Shown here: in pieces, positions 35,121 through 43,830 of the stretch
Numbering within the stretch: the first letter of the stretch is position 1
Layout of the letters: every line of letters begins with the position of its first letter
Origin: Desulfolinea sp050305405
GTDB lineage: Bacteria; Chloroflexota; Anaerolineae; Anaerolineales; Villigracilaceae
Reading direction: 5' to 3'
Assembly (NCBI GenBank): GCA_050305405.1
Contig: JBNLFG010000009.1
Span: 62,001 to 126,000, forward strand
DNA length: 64,000 nucleotides
The notes under the pieces: model-generated
The model's input: only the letters and a program-made list of their open reading frames with translations
What the model was told of the DNA's origin: nothing
Database searches by the model: none
Program-made: the position numbers and the translations under genes

Positions 35121-35683
35121 GCTTAAGAGTGATTGCAGGAAAACTAAGAGGCTACAGACTTAAAACCGTCCCTGGCAAAGGGACCAGACCGATCACCGAC
35201 CGTGTGAAAGAGAATCTCTTCAATATCCTCGGTTCAGACGTGGACGATTCGACCTGGTGGGATCTCTTCGGCGGCACGGGCGCGGTCGGCATCGAAGCAT
35301 TAAGTCGCGGGGCGAAATTCGTGCGTTACACTGAGATGGGGCGCGAGGCAATTGACGTGATCCGTGAAAACCTGGCACACTGTAAATTTGACGATATCCA
35401 AGCCCAAATCCGGCGCGGTGACGCTTTCGCTTTTTTGGAGAGAAAACCCGATTTTGCCTTCGACTATATTTACATCGCCCCGCCCCAATACAAAGAGATG
35501 TGGATTCGCGCCATCCAGCTCGTAGATGAAAATCCGGCTTGGCTCAGCGATGAAAGCTGGGTGATCGTCCAAATCCACCCGAGCGAGTTTCGGGGGCATG
35601 AAAATCTGGCGCTAAAAAATCTTGTCAAATTTGATGAGCGTAAATATGGGAGCACGTTGCTCGTTTTTTACGAAATCCCTTAA
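35117..35683 (+). CDS. rsmD: RsmD-like 16S rRNA (guanine966-N2)-methyltransferase
   Basis: 188 residues from ATG 35117 (MSLRVIAGKLRG), which overlaps the previous stop codon. The N-terminus RPITDRVKENLFNIL and the SAM-binding motif WDLFGGTGAVGIEALSRGA are diagnostic. The usual catalytic DPPY is replaced by IAPPQY (about 35472-35490). Similar variants are familiar in this lineage, so activity is expected. It methylates G966 of 16S rRNA during 30S assembly. Confidence 0.88.
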   Translation: MSLRVIAGKLRGYRLKTVPGKGTRPITDRVKENLFNILGSDVDDSTWWDLFGGTGAVGIEALSRGAKFVRYTEMGREAIDVIRENLAHCKFDDIQAQIRRGDAFAFLERKPDFAFDYIYIAPPQYKEMWIRAIQLVDENPAWLSDESWVIVQIHPSEFRGHENLALKNLVKFDERKYGSTLLVFYEIP

Positions 35684-35732
35684 ATCAGGCGACGCGACGT
35701 TAATCTGGTGGACAGGCAGGATAATCCATAAA

Positions 35733-35770
35733 AGAAAAGGGATGTGCTTTCAAGGCACATCCCTTTTTTG
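35733..35770. terminator. Terminator between rsmD and the CNNM-type gene
   Basis: Perfect stem AAAAGGGATGTGC / GCACATCCCTTTT with a 7-base loop and flanking A/T runs; usable by both convergent genes. Confidence 0.85.
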
Positions 35771-35785
35771 TTAGATGAAAGTCTA

Positions 35786-37108
35786 TTAGCTTTTCGCCAG
35801 CCGTTCCACCGACAAACGAGCGATACGGCGTCCATCCATCTCTTCAACACGAAAACGGACACCATCAATTTCGACTACATCGCCGATCTCCGGGATGCGA
35901 TTAAGTCGTCCAAAGACAAAACCTGCGATCGTATCATAATTTTGATCCTGCAGATTGAGCCCAACTTCTCGATTTACTTCTTCGATCGAGAGCAAGCCAT
36001 CCAGAATAAAGGAACCATCGGAACGCTTCTGAACTTCGGGTTGTTCATTGTCAAAAGGATCGCTGACCTCGCCCACAATTTCTTCCATTAAATCTTCCAA
36101 CGTGACGAGTCCTTCCGTGCCCCCAAATTCGTCCATCACGATGGCGATATGACGACGCTGGGCGCGAAATTGCTGCAAAACTGTCCGAACGGGAACTGAT
36201 TCGGGAACGAAATAAGCTTCTCGCGCCAATGAGCGGATTTTGCAATCGGCACTATCCGTTGCCTGTTGGGCACGCAGCAAGTCCTTGATATGGACGATCC
36301 CGATAATATTATCCAAATCGTCATCATAGATGGGGAATTTCGTGAACGATGAGTGCACGGCAATATCAATCGCTTCTTCCAGACAAATATCGGCTTCAAA
36401 AGCAGAAATTTCCGTGCGGGGGATCATCACACGGCGCACCAGTAACTCGCCAAAATCAAAGATTGCGTGCAACATCTGGCTTTCTTCTGAAGCAACCACA
36501 CCCTCCTCAGCGCTGGCGGCAACAATCATTTTGAGTTCTTCAACGGAGTGGACGAGTTCGTGTCCCGCAGCAGGGTCAACCCCAACGAGTTTGAGCAGGG
36601 CGTTGCCGGTTCCGTTCAATGCCCAAATGAAAGGTTTGAAAAGCCATTCTGTCCCCAAGGTAGGACGCGCCACCCAAAGCGCTGTCCCTTCCGGGTTTTG
36701 CAGGGCAATAGACTTAGGCGCAAGCTCACCAACAACGACATGCAAAAAGGTGATGATCGTAAAGGCTAATCCCGCGGCAATGCTGTGAGCGGCGCCTTCC
36801 TGCAACTCCGCAGGGAAAAGCTCGATCAGCGGTGTCAACAGGTGTGAAAGGGCGGGCTCCCCCACCCAACCAAGCCCGAGACTGGCAAGCGTGATGCCAA
36901 GCTGTGTTGCAGCAATAACCTGATCGGGATGCTCAAGCGCTTTGGCTGCCCATTTCGCTGCAGCATTTCCCTGCGAAACAAGTTCCTTGATGCGTGTACC
37001 ACGCACACTAACGAGCGAAAACTCAGCCGCCACAAAAAAGCCGTTGGCTAAAACCAATAGCACAACTGCTACCAAACGTAGTAAATCTGATCCAATTGTA
37101 GGGTCCAT
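35786..37108 (-). CDS. CNNM/CorC-type membrane protein (DUF21-CBS-CorC)
   Basis: 440 residues. An N-terminal DUF21 membrane domain (about 1-195, four hydrophobic segments, with NGFFVAAEFSLVSVR), a CBS pair (about 215-345, VMIPRTEISAFEAD and FPIYDDDLDNIIGIVHIKDLL), and a CorC_HlyC transporter-associated domain (about 355-437, FILDGLLSIEEVN). Members export Mg2+ or similar divalent cations in exchange with Na+; the haemolysin label of older annotations is misleading. A single transcription unit. Confidence 0.9.
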   Translation of the reverse strand: MDPTIGSDLLRLVAVVLLVLANGFFVAAEFSLVSVRGTRIKELVSQGNAAAKWAAKALEHPDQVIAATQLGITLASLGLGWVGEPALSHLLTPLIELFPAELQEGAAHSIAAGLAFTIITFLHVVVGELAPKSIALQNPEGTALWVARPTLGTEWLFKPFIWALNGTGNALLKLVGVDPAAGHELVHSVEELKMIVAASAEEGVVASEESQMLHAIFDFGELLVRRVMIPRTEISAFEADICLEEAIDIAVHSSFTKFPIYDDDLDNIIGIVHIKDLLRAQQATDSADCKIRSLAREAYFVPESVPVRTVLQQFRAQRRHIAIVMDEFGGTEGLVTLEDLMEEIVGEVSDPFDNEQPEVQKRSDGSFILDGLLSIEEVNREVGLNLQDQNYDTIAGFVFGRLNRIPEIGDVVEIDGVRFRVEEMDGRRIARLSVERLAKS

Positions 37109-37315
37109 ATCCTCTTTCCAAAATTAAATGATGCTAGATTTTAGCATATAGCGCGCCAAAGATTAAAAACTCCTATGATTTAACAAAACTCCACAGCATA
37201 ACCACTATCTTGACGCCCCTCCTACTTTGTTGTATCGTTTAATTATACTAATGAGACATTCTTAATAGTATTTAGTCATCTGAAATTGCAGAATGATTGA
37301 ATAAGGGATCGGAAA

Positions 37316-39967
37316 ATGTATACTTATACACTGTTTTCGGCGTTCGAATTTGAAGGCTTAGAAGAACTACAAGCCTGGCGCAACAACGTTATCGTCAAAA
37401 CATTCAGCACAACTACACTAATCGCCTTTCCAATAATCACTTTATGGTCAATTCACTATCTACGTCAAAACAAAGATTCTTATAGCCTATTTGCCTACGC
37501 ACTCATCTATGCCACAATTGCAGGCTTGGCTATTTCACGCAGACCATCTCCTCGTGCCAAGGCATGGGCACTCGTCTTCTTAATCTACCTGACAGGAACA
37601 ATTGCTCTGATCTTGGGAGGATTGGTTGGTGACGGGCGTATTTACTATATGATCGTGCCCACCATTGCTGTATTACTAATTAACATCAATGCCGGCTTTG
37701 TTTTTCTCGGGCTTTCTGTAGTGACCTATGTTGTAATATCCGCAGCCGCTCACTTTGGATATCTGACACCATGGATTCTAATAAAGACAAACTCTTTAGA
37801 AGCATTTACCTGGATACAAGAAGGTCTGGTTGTCGCAGCCAGCCTCACAATGACACTGAGTTTACAAAAACGTCATAGTGAACTGCTCATGGCGCTGGCA
37901 ACTGAAAAAAGCGAATTGCTCATAAAAGTGCAAGAATCTGAAACACGCTATCGCCTTGTTTCAGAACTGGTTTCAGATTTAGCCTATGTTTTAGATGTAA
38001 AAGACCAAGGGGAATTTCGCCTTGAATGGACAACCGATGCTTTTTCAAATTTTTTCGATACGCCTCTCGAGAAAGTGTCCCAACTCAAGAGCATCTTGCA
38101 TCCAGAAGATGCTGAGATCGCGCCAGCGCGCACCCAGCAATTATTGAACGGGGAAACGACCGAAGATGAACTTCGCATCATCGGAAAAAATAACGATATC
38201 CGCTGGGTGCGCAATTACGCGCGTCCAGAATGGAACCAAGACCACACACGTGTGACCCGCATCTTTGGGGCCATGCAAGATATTACAAGTGAAAAACTGG
38301 CTGAAGAGAAGTTGCAACATCGAAACGAGGAAATATCCCGTCTTTATCGGGCCTCAGAGACGCTCTTTTTCAGCGAAACGCCATCCACTAAAAATTTGGC
38401 AACAAAAATTGTAGAAGCTATATTAAAGGAGTTTGGGAAATCAAATTGCAGTTTATTTTTAATCGAGCAGCCAGCCTCTACAAAAACCCCAATTCTAAAG
38501 CGCATTGCTGCCACGGGTTTTTATAAAAATGAGTTAGACACAGATATATTAGAAATATCAGGGCTTGGCCTGGTTCCCAAAGCCATTCGAATAGGAGAGA
38601 CAATCAATGAACCAGATGTATCAAAAAACCCCGATTATGCAAAAAACTGGGAGCCGGCTCGTTCTGAGTTGGTGATTCCACTCAATGTTGGAGAAAGCAT
38701 CATCGGTGCCATTGATATGCAAAGCACAGAACTGGGTGCGTTCAACAAAGATGATGAACGTTTGGTATCCATCTTTGCCGGACGAGCTGCTTCTGCACTT
38801 GAAAACACCCGGCTGCTCGTTCAAACACAAACTCGCTTACACCAGCTTGGTGCACTACGTAATATTGACAATGCCATTACAGGCGCATTTGACCTCCGCC
38901 CTATATTACAGATATTTCTAGAGGAGACTGTGACACAACTCTCTGTAGATGCGGCAAGCGTCCTGCTGCTTGACCGCCATATGAAAACCCTCCAATGCGT
39001 GGACAGACGCGGATTTCAATCTGCTGCCCTGCAATATTCAAATCTCCGCCTCGGAGAGGGGTACGCTGGCAAAGCCGCTATGGAAAGGCGGATCATTCAC
39101 GTTGAAAATATCCACGAAGAAGCGAGTGAATTTTACAATTCACCACTCTTATTTAAAGAGAATTTCATCGCCTACTATGGGGTGCCGCTCATTGCCAAAG
39201 GGGAGGTCAAAGGCGTTTTAGAAATTTTCCACCGCACGCCACTTGAAGTGGATGCAAGTTGGTTAACATTCCTTGAAACTCTGGCTGGACAAGCCGCCAT
39301 CGCCATCGACAATGCAACGATGTTTGATGATCTACAACGCTCTAATTTAGAGCTACTCCAAGCCTATGATGCAACGCTGGAAGGTTGGGTCGCGGCATTG
39401 GATATGCGCGATAATGAAACCAAAGACCATACACAGCGCGTTACAGAAGCCACAGTAAGATTAGCCCAGTTCATAGGTGTTGCAGGCGAGAAGCTTCTTC
39501 ACATCAAACGCGGTGGCCTCCTTCATGATATTGGAAAGATAAGCATCCCTGATCGAGTGCTTCTAAAACCAGGGAAACTCACCGAGGAAGAATGGAAGAT
39601 CATGAGACAGCATCCCGTTTATGCGCAACGCTTCCTCTCGAAAGTCGAATACCTGCGCCCTGCTCTTGATATCCCGTATTGCCATCACGAAAAATGGGAT
39701 GGGACGGGCTATCCACAAGGGTTAAAAGGACAGCAAATCCCATTAGCGGCGCGCATCTTTGCGGTTATCGATGTCTGGGATGCGCTTAGCTCTGATCGCC
39801 CTTACCGTAAGGCACTCCCCCCTAATGAAGTGATGGAATATATCAAAGTAGAAAAGAATAAATATTTCGACCCGGAAATTGTCGATGTTTTCTTTGAACT
39901 CATCGAAAAACAAGGATGGAGTTCTTTATTCCCTCAACACAAACCAGACAATCGCAAAGATTATTGA
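37316..39967 (+). CDS. Membrane sensor with PAS, two GAF and HD-GYP domains
   Basis: 883 residues. An N-terminal membrane region of about five to six helices (about 25-185) precedes a coiled linker, a PAS-type domain (about 210-335), two GAF domains (about 345-500 and 515-665) and an HD-GYP domain (about 690-870) with HD at 737-738 (GGLLHDIGKISIPD) and GYP at 798-800 (GTGYPQG). It should hydrolyse cyclic di-GMP in response to a membrane or ligand signal. It resembles the cytoplasmic HD-GYP protein at 3651-5783 in its GAF-GAF-HD-GYP half (both have SYDATIEGW/AYDATLEGW linkers), suggesting a common ancestor. It is fairly AT-rich. The start is preceded by GGGATCGG. Confidence 0.9.
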   Translation: MYTYTLFSAFEFEGLEELQAWRNNVIVKTFSTTTLIAFPIITLWSIHYLRQNKDSYSLFAYALIYATIAGLAISRRPSPRAKAWALVFLIYLTGTIALILGGLVGDGRIYYMIVPTIAVLLININAGFVFLGLSVVTYVVISAAAHFGYLTPWILIKTNSLEAFTWIQEGLVVAASLTMTLSLQKRHSELLMALATEKSELLIKVQESETRYRLVSELVSDLAYVLDVKDQGEFRLEWTTDAFSNFFDTPLEKVSQLKSILHPEDAEIAPARTQQLLNGETTEDELRIIGKNNDIRWVRNYARPEWNQDHTRVTRIFGAMQDITSEKLAEEKLQHRNEEISRLYRASETLFFSETPSTKNLATKIVEAILKEFGKSNCSLFLIEQPASTKTPILKRIAATGFYKNELDTDILEISGLGLVPKAIRIGETINEPDVSKNPDYAKNWEPARSELVIPLNVGESIIGAIDMQSTELGAFNKDDERLVSIFAGRAASALENTRLLVQTQTRLHQLGALRNIDNAITGAFDLRPILQIFLEETVTQLSVDAASVLLLDRHMKTLQCVDRRGFQSAALQYSNLRLGEGYAGKAAMERRIIHVENIHEEASEFYNSPLLFKENFIAYYGVPLIAKGEVKGVLEIFHRTPLEVDASWLTFLETLAGQAAIAIDNATMFDDLQRSNLELLQAYDATLEGWVAALDMRDNETKDHTQRVTEATVRLAQFIGVAGEKLLHIKRGGLLHDIGKISIPDRVLLKPGKLTEEEWKIMRQHPVYAQRFLSKVEYLRPALDIPYCHHEKWDGTGYPQGLKGQQIPLAARIFAVIDVWDALSSDRPYRKALPPNEVMEYIKVEKNKYFDPEIVDVFFELIEKQGWSSLFPQHKPDNRKDY

Positions 39968-40040
39968 CATGCTCTGAATAAATCTAACCCATCCGAAAAT
40001 TCTTTTGTAGAACGGCTGAGCGATGCCCAGTTTGGTGTTT

Positions 40041-40074
40041 AATCGTTACAGCGACAATAGTCGCCACTACAAGG
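40041..40074. repeat. Family B palindromic repeat, partial copy
   Basis: GCGACAATAGTCGCCACTACAAGG resembles the right half of the copy at 16029-16089; the left half is not recognisable. It lies in the otherwise feature-poor gap between the HD-GYP gene and the PsiE-like gene. Confidence 0.5.
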
Positions 40075-40203
40075 TATTTTCGGACAAAAACTAAATCAAG
40101 AAAGTATTTGCGTAGCGAGGTTCATCAAAAACAAACTGTTTGTAACTTTTCGCACAAGCGGGCATCTAAAAAGAAAACCAAAGCCCACAACAAGGAGAAG
40201 ATT

Positions 40204-40698
40204 ATGAACTTACATCAAAAATTATTAAAAATAATCTCTAATGCAGACGACTACTTACAGTTTTTTATCGGCTTCATTTTGCTCGTTATCGCCGCAATAC
40301 TAACATGGCAAACGCTCATCGCCATCCCCGGCATGCTCTCTTTAGACCATTATTTAGATGGCACACTAATCGTCATTCATGATGTCATGCTAATCATGAT
40401 TGTTCTGGAGTTACTCTGGACGATCATTACCTACCTGCGCGAACACGCGATACCGCTGGAACCATTTTTATTTGTAGGCATCATCAGCAGCGTTCGAAAG
40501 ATGCTACTGATTGGTGCGCAAATGTCCCTACACGAAGACCTAAGCAGTTTGGCTGCCGCGCAATTTCAACTTAACGAACTGATCGTCCACGGGGGTCTCA
40601 TTTTTGTTATGATCGGTAGCCTTGTCTTAATTCGCTGGAGCAAAACATGGCGGCAACGAGAAGAACTAAGTGTTGATAAATATCAGGAAGCACATTAA
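40204..40698 (+). CDS. PsiE-like phosphate-starvation-inducible membrane protein
   Basis: 164 residues from ATG 40204, just after AAGGAG. Four hydrophobic segments (about 18-40, 57-80, 90-108 and 133-155) with the family's charged loops (LREHAIPLEPFLFVGIISSV). PsiE family members are membrane proteins induced in phosphate-poor conditions in enterobacteria; the role is unknown. The upstream frame is open but without support. No pho-type box was recognised. Confidence 0.75.
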   Translation: MNLHQKLLKIISNADDYLQFFIGFILLVIAAILTWQTLIAIPGMLSLDHYLDGTLIVIHDVMLIMIVLELLWTIITYLREHAIPLEPFLFVGIISSVRKMLLIGAQMSLHEDLSSLAAAQFQLNELIVHGGLIFVMIGSLVLIRWSKTWRQREELSVDKYQEAH

Positions 40699-40750
40699 CC
40701 TACCGAACAATCACAGTAGAAAGAAAATGCGATTTATACTTTTGGGAATC

Positions 40751-40793
40751 AAAAAGAGACGCTCTCTTCACGAAAGCGTCTCTTTCCTTACTC
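40751..40793. terminator. Terminator copy of the SCP2 tail remnant
   Basis: AGAGACGCT / AGCGTCTCT hairpin with an 11-base loop, identical to the one at 42097-42133. Here it follows the truncated SCP2 tail on the minus strand and also closes the PsiE-like gene on the plus strand. Confidence 0.75.
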
Positions 40794-40813
40794 CTAATTC
40801 CTGATTAACTAAT

Positions 40814-40935
40814 TACCGAATCTTAAACATCTGCGTCAACTTCATCGCCAGATTCAAATCGCCAGCCAGTTTGAGCTTGCCTTGCATGAAGGCAACCATG
40901 CCGTCCACAGCAAAAGGCATTCTCGGGGCAAGACA
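40814..40935 (-). pseudogene. 3' tail of a diverged SCP2-domain gene
   Basis: On the minus strand this encodes VDGMVAFMQGKLKLAGDLNL and the rest of the SCP2 C-terminus up to KIR and the stop. It matches the last 31 residues of the intact protein at 42159-42485 with one amino-acid change, but with several silent base changes. Upstream of VDG the similarity stops abruptly (about 40915). A short ATG-started frame (about 40 codons from 40935) is possible, but an SCP2 domain needs about 100 residues, so this is a remnant. Confidence 0.8.
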
Positions 40936-41257
40936 CATGCTCAAATATTCCTATAAATTGGACTTGTTTAGTATAATATGCACCATTAACCACCCAAGCG
41001 CCTGCAAAGCTGCACCCAACGCCTCCAACTGGATACAGTTTTGTGACCTAAAATCAGGTTGCGTATACTTGTGACGAAAAATCCTTTCTAATCCACCCTT
41101 TGTCAACCAAGAACACATAATCAGAAATAATTTGGATAAGAATTCTGGCAGGGCCTTTGCCTCGTTCAGACTCCATTGCAAACCCTTGCCCTATCAATAC
41201 TAATGAGCCGTTGATGAAATACAAGTTAGAAATTGCCACTGGCAATCAGGAGTAGTC
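40936..41257. other. Intergenic region without recognised gene
   Basis: About 320 bases between the SCP2 tail remnant and the membrane-protein gene. It contains short open frames with no recognisable domain or good ribosome-binding site, and an isolated TATAAT at about 40973. Nothing else is seen. Confidence 0.4.
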
Positions 41258-42070
41258 ATGTCCCAGGACGACCGCATTCCCCCAATTATCAAAATCATAT
41301 CCGCTATAGTTGTTCCATTTCTTGTTCTCGCTTTTATTATTCTGTATTTCTTCCCTGATCTCTCCGGCGCACGATTTGCTTGGGCAATTAACCCACCTGT
41401 CATGGCCATGTATATGGGGGCAGGTTATATTGGTGGCGCATGGCTCTTTCTTAACCTTATTTTTGGCAAATATTGGCATCGCGTCGCTCCGGGTTTCTTC
41501 CCTGTCACCTCATTCACCATCGCTATGCTACTCACTACAATTCTTCACTGGGGCCGATTTGATCTCTCACACTTACCTTTTCAACTCTGGCTAGGTTTAT
41601 ATGTGATCGCCCCTCTCCTGATTCCTTGGATGTGGTGGCACAATCACAAAGCTGATTCTGGACTCCCGGAATCAAACGATCTTGTTGTTTCCTCTGTCCC
41701 TCGTTGGGGATTACGCATCTTGGGAATCGTTATGCTAATCTTCGCCCTCGTCGGATTTTTCTTTCCAAATTGGCTGATCGGAATTTGGGTCTGGAACCTC
41801 AAGCCGCTGACCGCTCGTGTACTGAGCGGGTGGTTTTCCTTGCTTGGAGTTGGTGGTCTCGTCATTTCCCGTGAAGCTCGATGGAGTTCGTGGCGGGTTG
41901 GGATCGAGGCAATCGGCATATGGCACATTCTAGTAGTGATTGCCGCTTTCATGCGCCCATCAGACTTTGTCGGGGGAGTCTGGAATTGGTATATCATCAG
42001 TGTCATGTTTACATTAGCAGGTATGCTGGCCTTATATCTTCAATTGAATTTACGCTCCAGAAAAAGGTGA
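41258..42070 (+). CDS. Polytopic membrane protein of unknown function
   Basis: 270 residues and about eight hydrophobic segments spread over the whole length, with short charged loops. No signature motif, no cofactor or metal site is recognised. The WGLRILGIVMLIFALVGFFF-like segments at about 145-185 repeat the pattern of the N-terminal half, hinting at an internal duplication. It lies between the intact SCP2 gene and the diverged SCP2 tail and reads in the opposite direction to both. Its start has no strong ribosome-binding site. Confidence 0.75.
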   Translation: MSQDDRIPPIIKIISAIVVPFLVLAFIILYFFPDLSGARFAWAINPPVMAMYMGAGYIGGAWLFLNLIFGKYWHRVAPGFFPVTSFTIAMLLTTILHWGRFDLSHLPFQLWLGLYVIAPLLIPWMWWHNHKADSGLPESNDLVVSSVPRWGLRILGIVMLIFALVGFFFPNWLIGIWVWNLKPLTARVLSGWFSLLGVGGLVISREARWSSWRVGIEAIGIWHILVVIAAFMRPSDFVGGVWNWYIISVMFTLAGMLALYLQLNLRSRKR

Positions 42071-42096
42071 TCTTTACGTTAAGCTATACGTCAAGT

Positions 42097-42133
42097 AAAA
42101 AGAGACGCTCTCTTCACGAAAGCGTCTCTTCTC
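42097..42133. terminator. Terminator at the end of the beta-oxidation operon
   Basis: AGAGACGCT / AGCGTCTCT hairpin with A-rich and T-rich flanks, 26 bases beyond the SCP2 stop on the minus strand and also just after the membrane-protein gene on the plus strand. Confidence 0.8.
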
Positions 42134-42158
42134 TTTTCTCTACTTATCTAGTCTCTAA

Positions 42159-42485
42159 CTACCGAATCTTAAACATCTGTGTGAGCTTCATCGCCAGATT
42201 CAAATCGCCAGCCAGTTTGAGCTTGCCCTGCATGAAGGCAGCCATGCCATCGACTTCGCCGGTGAAAATACCGACATAGTCCGCAGAGTCTGCGGTCATC
42301 GTCATCTTGGGATTATCGTGCACACCTTCGACGGTTTCGACTTTGTCGTCTTTGATGACGGCGTACCAATCGCTGGCTTCTTCGCCAGTGAAATGGAATT
42401 GAATCACCGCGTCCAAGCCGGGGGCTTTTTCGGGCAGAAATGCACCGGGCATCTTGCCCATCAGGTCTTTAATTGTTAGTGCCAT
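42159..42485 (-). CDS. SCP2 sterol-binding-domain protein
   Basis: 108 residues, an almost bare SCP2 domain: IQFHFTGEEASDWYAVIKDD, then MTADSADYVGIFTGEVDGMA and the C-terminal helix MQGKLKLAGDLNLAMKLTQM. SCP2 domains bind long acyl chains, acyl-CoA or sterol-like lipids. The last gene of the fatty-acid operon, following thiolase, so it may shuttle acyl-CoA intermediates. GGAG lies before the start. A diverged copy of its 3' end lies at 40814-40935. Confidence 0.88.
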   Translation of the reverse strand: MALTIKDLMGKMPGAFLPEKAPGLDAVIQFHFTGEEASDWYAVIKDDKVETVEGVHDNPKMTMTADSADYVGIFTGEVDGMAAFMQGKLKLAGDLNLAMKLTQMFKIR

Positions 42486-42515
42486 TTTATATTCTCCTGT
42501 TTTTATACAAAATTT

Positions 42516-42626
42516 CAGTTCCTGAGCGGAGGGCGACTGTACTTGAGCCTGTAGTCGAAGGACGGGGTAATGAAAAGCCGCTCTTCGACTACGACTACGC
42601 TTCGCTACGTCTCCGCTCAGAGACTG
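42516..42626. repeat. Palindromic dispersed repeat, family A, copy 2
   Basis: Ends CAGTTCCTGAGCGGAG and CTCCGCTCAGAGACTG (14 of 16 bases complementary), with internal GTAGTCGAAGGACGG and AAAAGCCGCTCTTCGAC. It fills the gap between the thiolase gene and the SCP2 gene in the fatty-acid operon. Confidence 0.85.
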
Positions 42627-42631
42627 GTCTC

Positions 42632-43819
42632 TTACTGTAAATTCTCAAAGATCGCAGCAGCGCCCATGCCACCGCCGATACACATCGTTACCATACCGTA
42701 TTTCGAACCACGACGTCCCATCTCGTAGACGAGTTGGGTAGTCAATTTTGCGCCAGTCGCACCGAGGGGGTGCCCCAAAGCGATCGCGCCGCCGTTGACG
42801 TTGACTTTCTCTTCGTCGAGACCCAACTCCCGTACCACAGCCAGCGACTGGGATGCAAAAGCTTCGTTCAGCTCAAAGAGATCGACATCGTCTTTTTCCA
42901 AGCCAGCCAACTTTAAGGCTTTCGGGATCGCAGCAATCGGACCAATGCCCATAACCTCGGGCGGGACGCCTGCAACCGCATACGCAACATAACGTGCGAG
43001 GGGCTTGATACCGAGTTCTTTGGCTTTTTCTGCAGACATGATGATCACGCCTGCTGCCCCATCCGACATTTGGGAGGAGTTCCCAGCAGTGGAGCGTCCG
43101 CCTGTTTTGAACGGTGCTCGGAGTTTTGCCAATGCTTCCACGGTGGTGTTAGCGCGCGGACCTTCGTCGCGGGCAACTGTAAATTTGCGGGTAGCAGGTT
43201 TACCGTCCGCGCCGACTTCGGTCACTTCCACTTCGACGGGGACAATCTCGGCATCAAACAATCCGGTCTCAACCGCTTTGGCAGCTTTCAGGTTCGACTT
43301 CATCGCAAACTCATCCTGATCTTCACGGCTGACATCGTATTTTTCCGCGACGTTCTCAGCGGTCAAGCCCATGTTGGTGAAGGATTCGGGGCTGCTTTCT
43401 GCTTGTGCCAGATTCGGAGCAAATTTGTAGCCCGTCATCGGGACTTGGGTCATCGACTCGGCACCACCCGCAATGGCAATGTCGATCTGCCCGGACATGA
43501 TCGCCTGTGCAGCGTGGGCGATGGACTGCACACCTGAGGAGCAGAAACGATTGATCGTCTCAGCGGGGACGCTGTAAGGCAACCCTGCGCCGAGGGCGGT
43601 TAGACGCGCCATGTTCATGCCCTGCTCACCTTCGGGGAAAGCGCAACCAAGGATGACATCATCAATGTCGGCGGGGTCAAGTTGAGGCGTTCTTTTGAGT
43701 AATTCTTTGATCACTGTTGCAGCCATTTCATCTGCACGGACGGTCGCCAAACCGCCACGCTTGGCTTTGCCCACAGGGGTACGAACAGCAGCAACGATGA
43801 CAGCTTCTCGCATTTCCAT
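42632..43819 (-). CDS. fadA: Acetyl-CoA acyltransferase (3-ketoacyl-CoA thiolase)
   Basis: 395 residues from ATG 43819, preceded by GGAG at 7 bases; the frame extends 17 codons upstream into the previous gene. The active-site Cys93 is in NRFCSSG, the catalytic His at about 350 in GHPLGATG and the second Cys at about 380 in CIGGGMG. Thiolase cleaves 3-ketoacyl-CoA with CoA to give acetyl-CoA and a shortened acyl-CoA. The gene follows 11 bases after the dehydrogenase/hydratase gene, its partner in the pathway. Confidence 0.93.
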   Translation of the reverse strand: MEMREAVIVAAVRTPVGKAKRGGLATVRADEMAATVIKELLKRTPQLDPADIDDVILGCAFPEGEQGMNMARLTALGAGLPYSVPAETINRFCSSGVQSIAHAAQAIMSGQIDIAIAGGAESMTQVPMTGYKFAPNLAQAESSPESFTNMGLTAENVAEKYDVSREDQDEFAMKSNLKAAKAVETGLFDAEIVPVEVEVTEVGADGKPATRKFTVARDEGPRANTTVEALAKLRAPFKTGGRSTAGNSSQMSDGAAGVIIMSAEKAKELGIKPLARYVAYAVAGVPPEVMGIGPIAAIPKALKLAGLEKDDVDLFELNEAFASQSLAVVRELGLDEEKVNVNGGAIALGHPLGATGAKLTTQLVYEMGRRGSKYGMVTMCIGGGMGAAAIFENLQ

Positions 43820-43830
43820 AATATTTCTCC

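Noticed and set aside
41054..41245. Small minus-strand open frame in the gap before the membrane-protein gene
   Set aside because: No start signal, no domain and no relation to neighbours; treated as intergenic.
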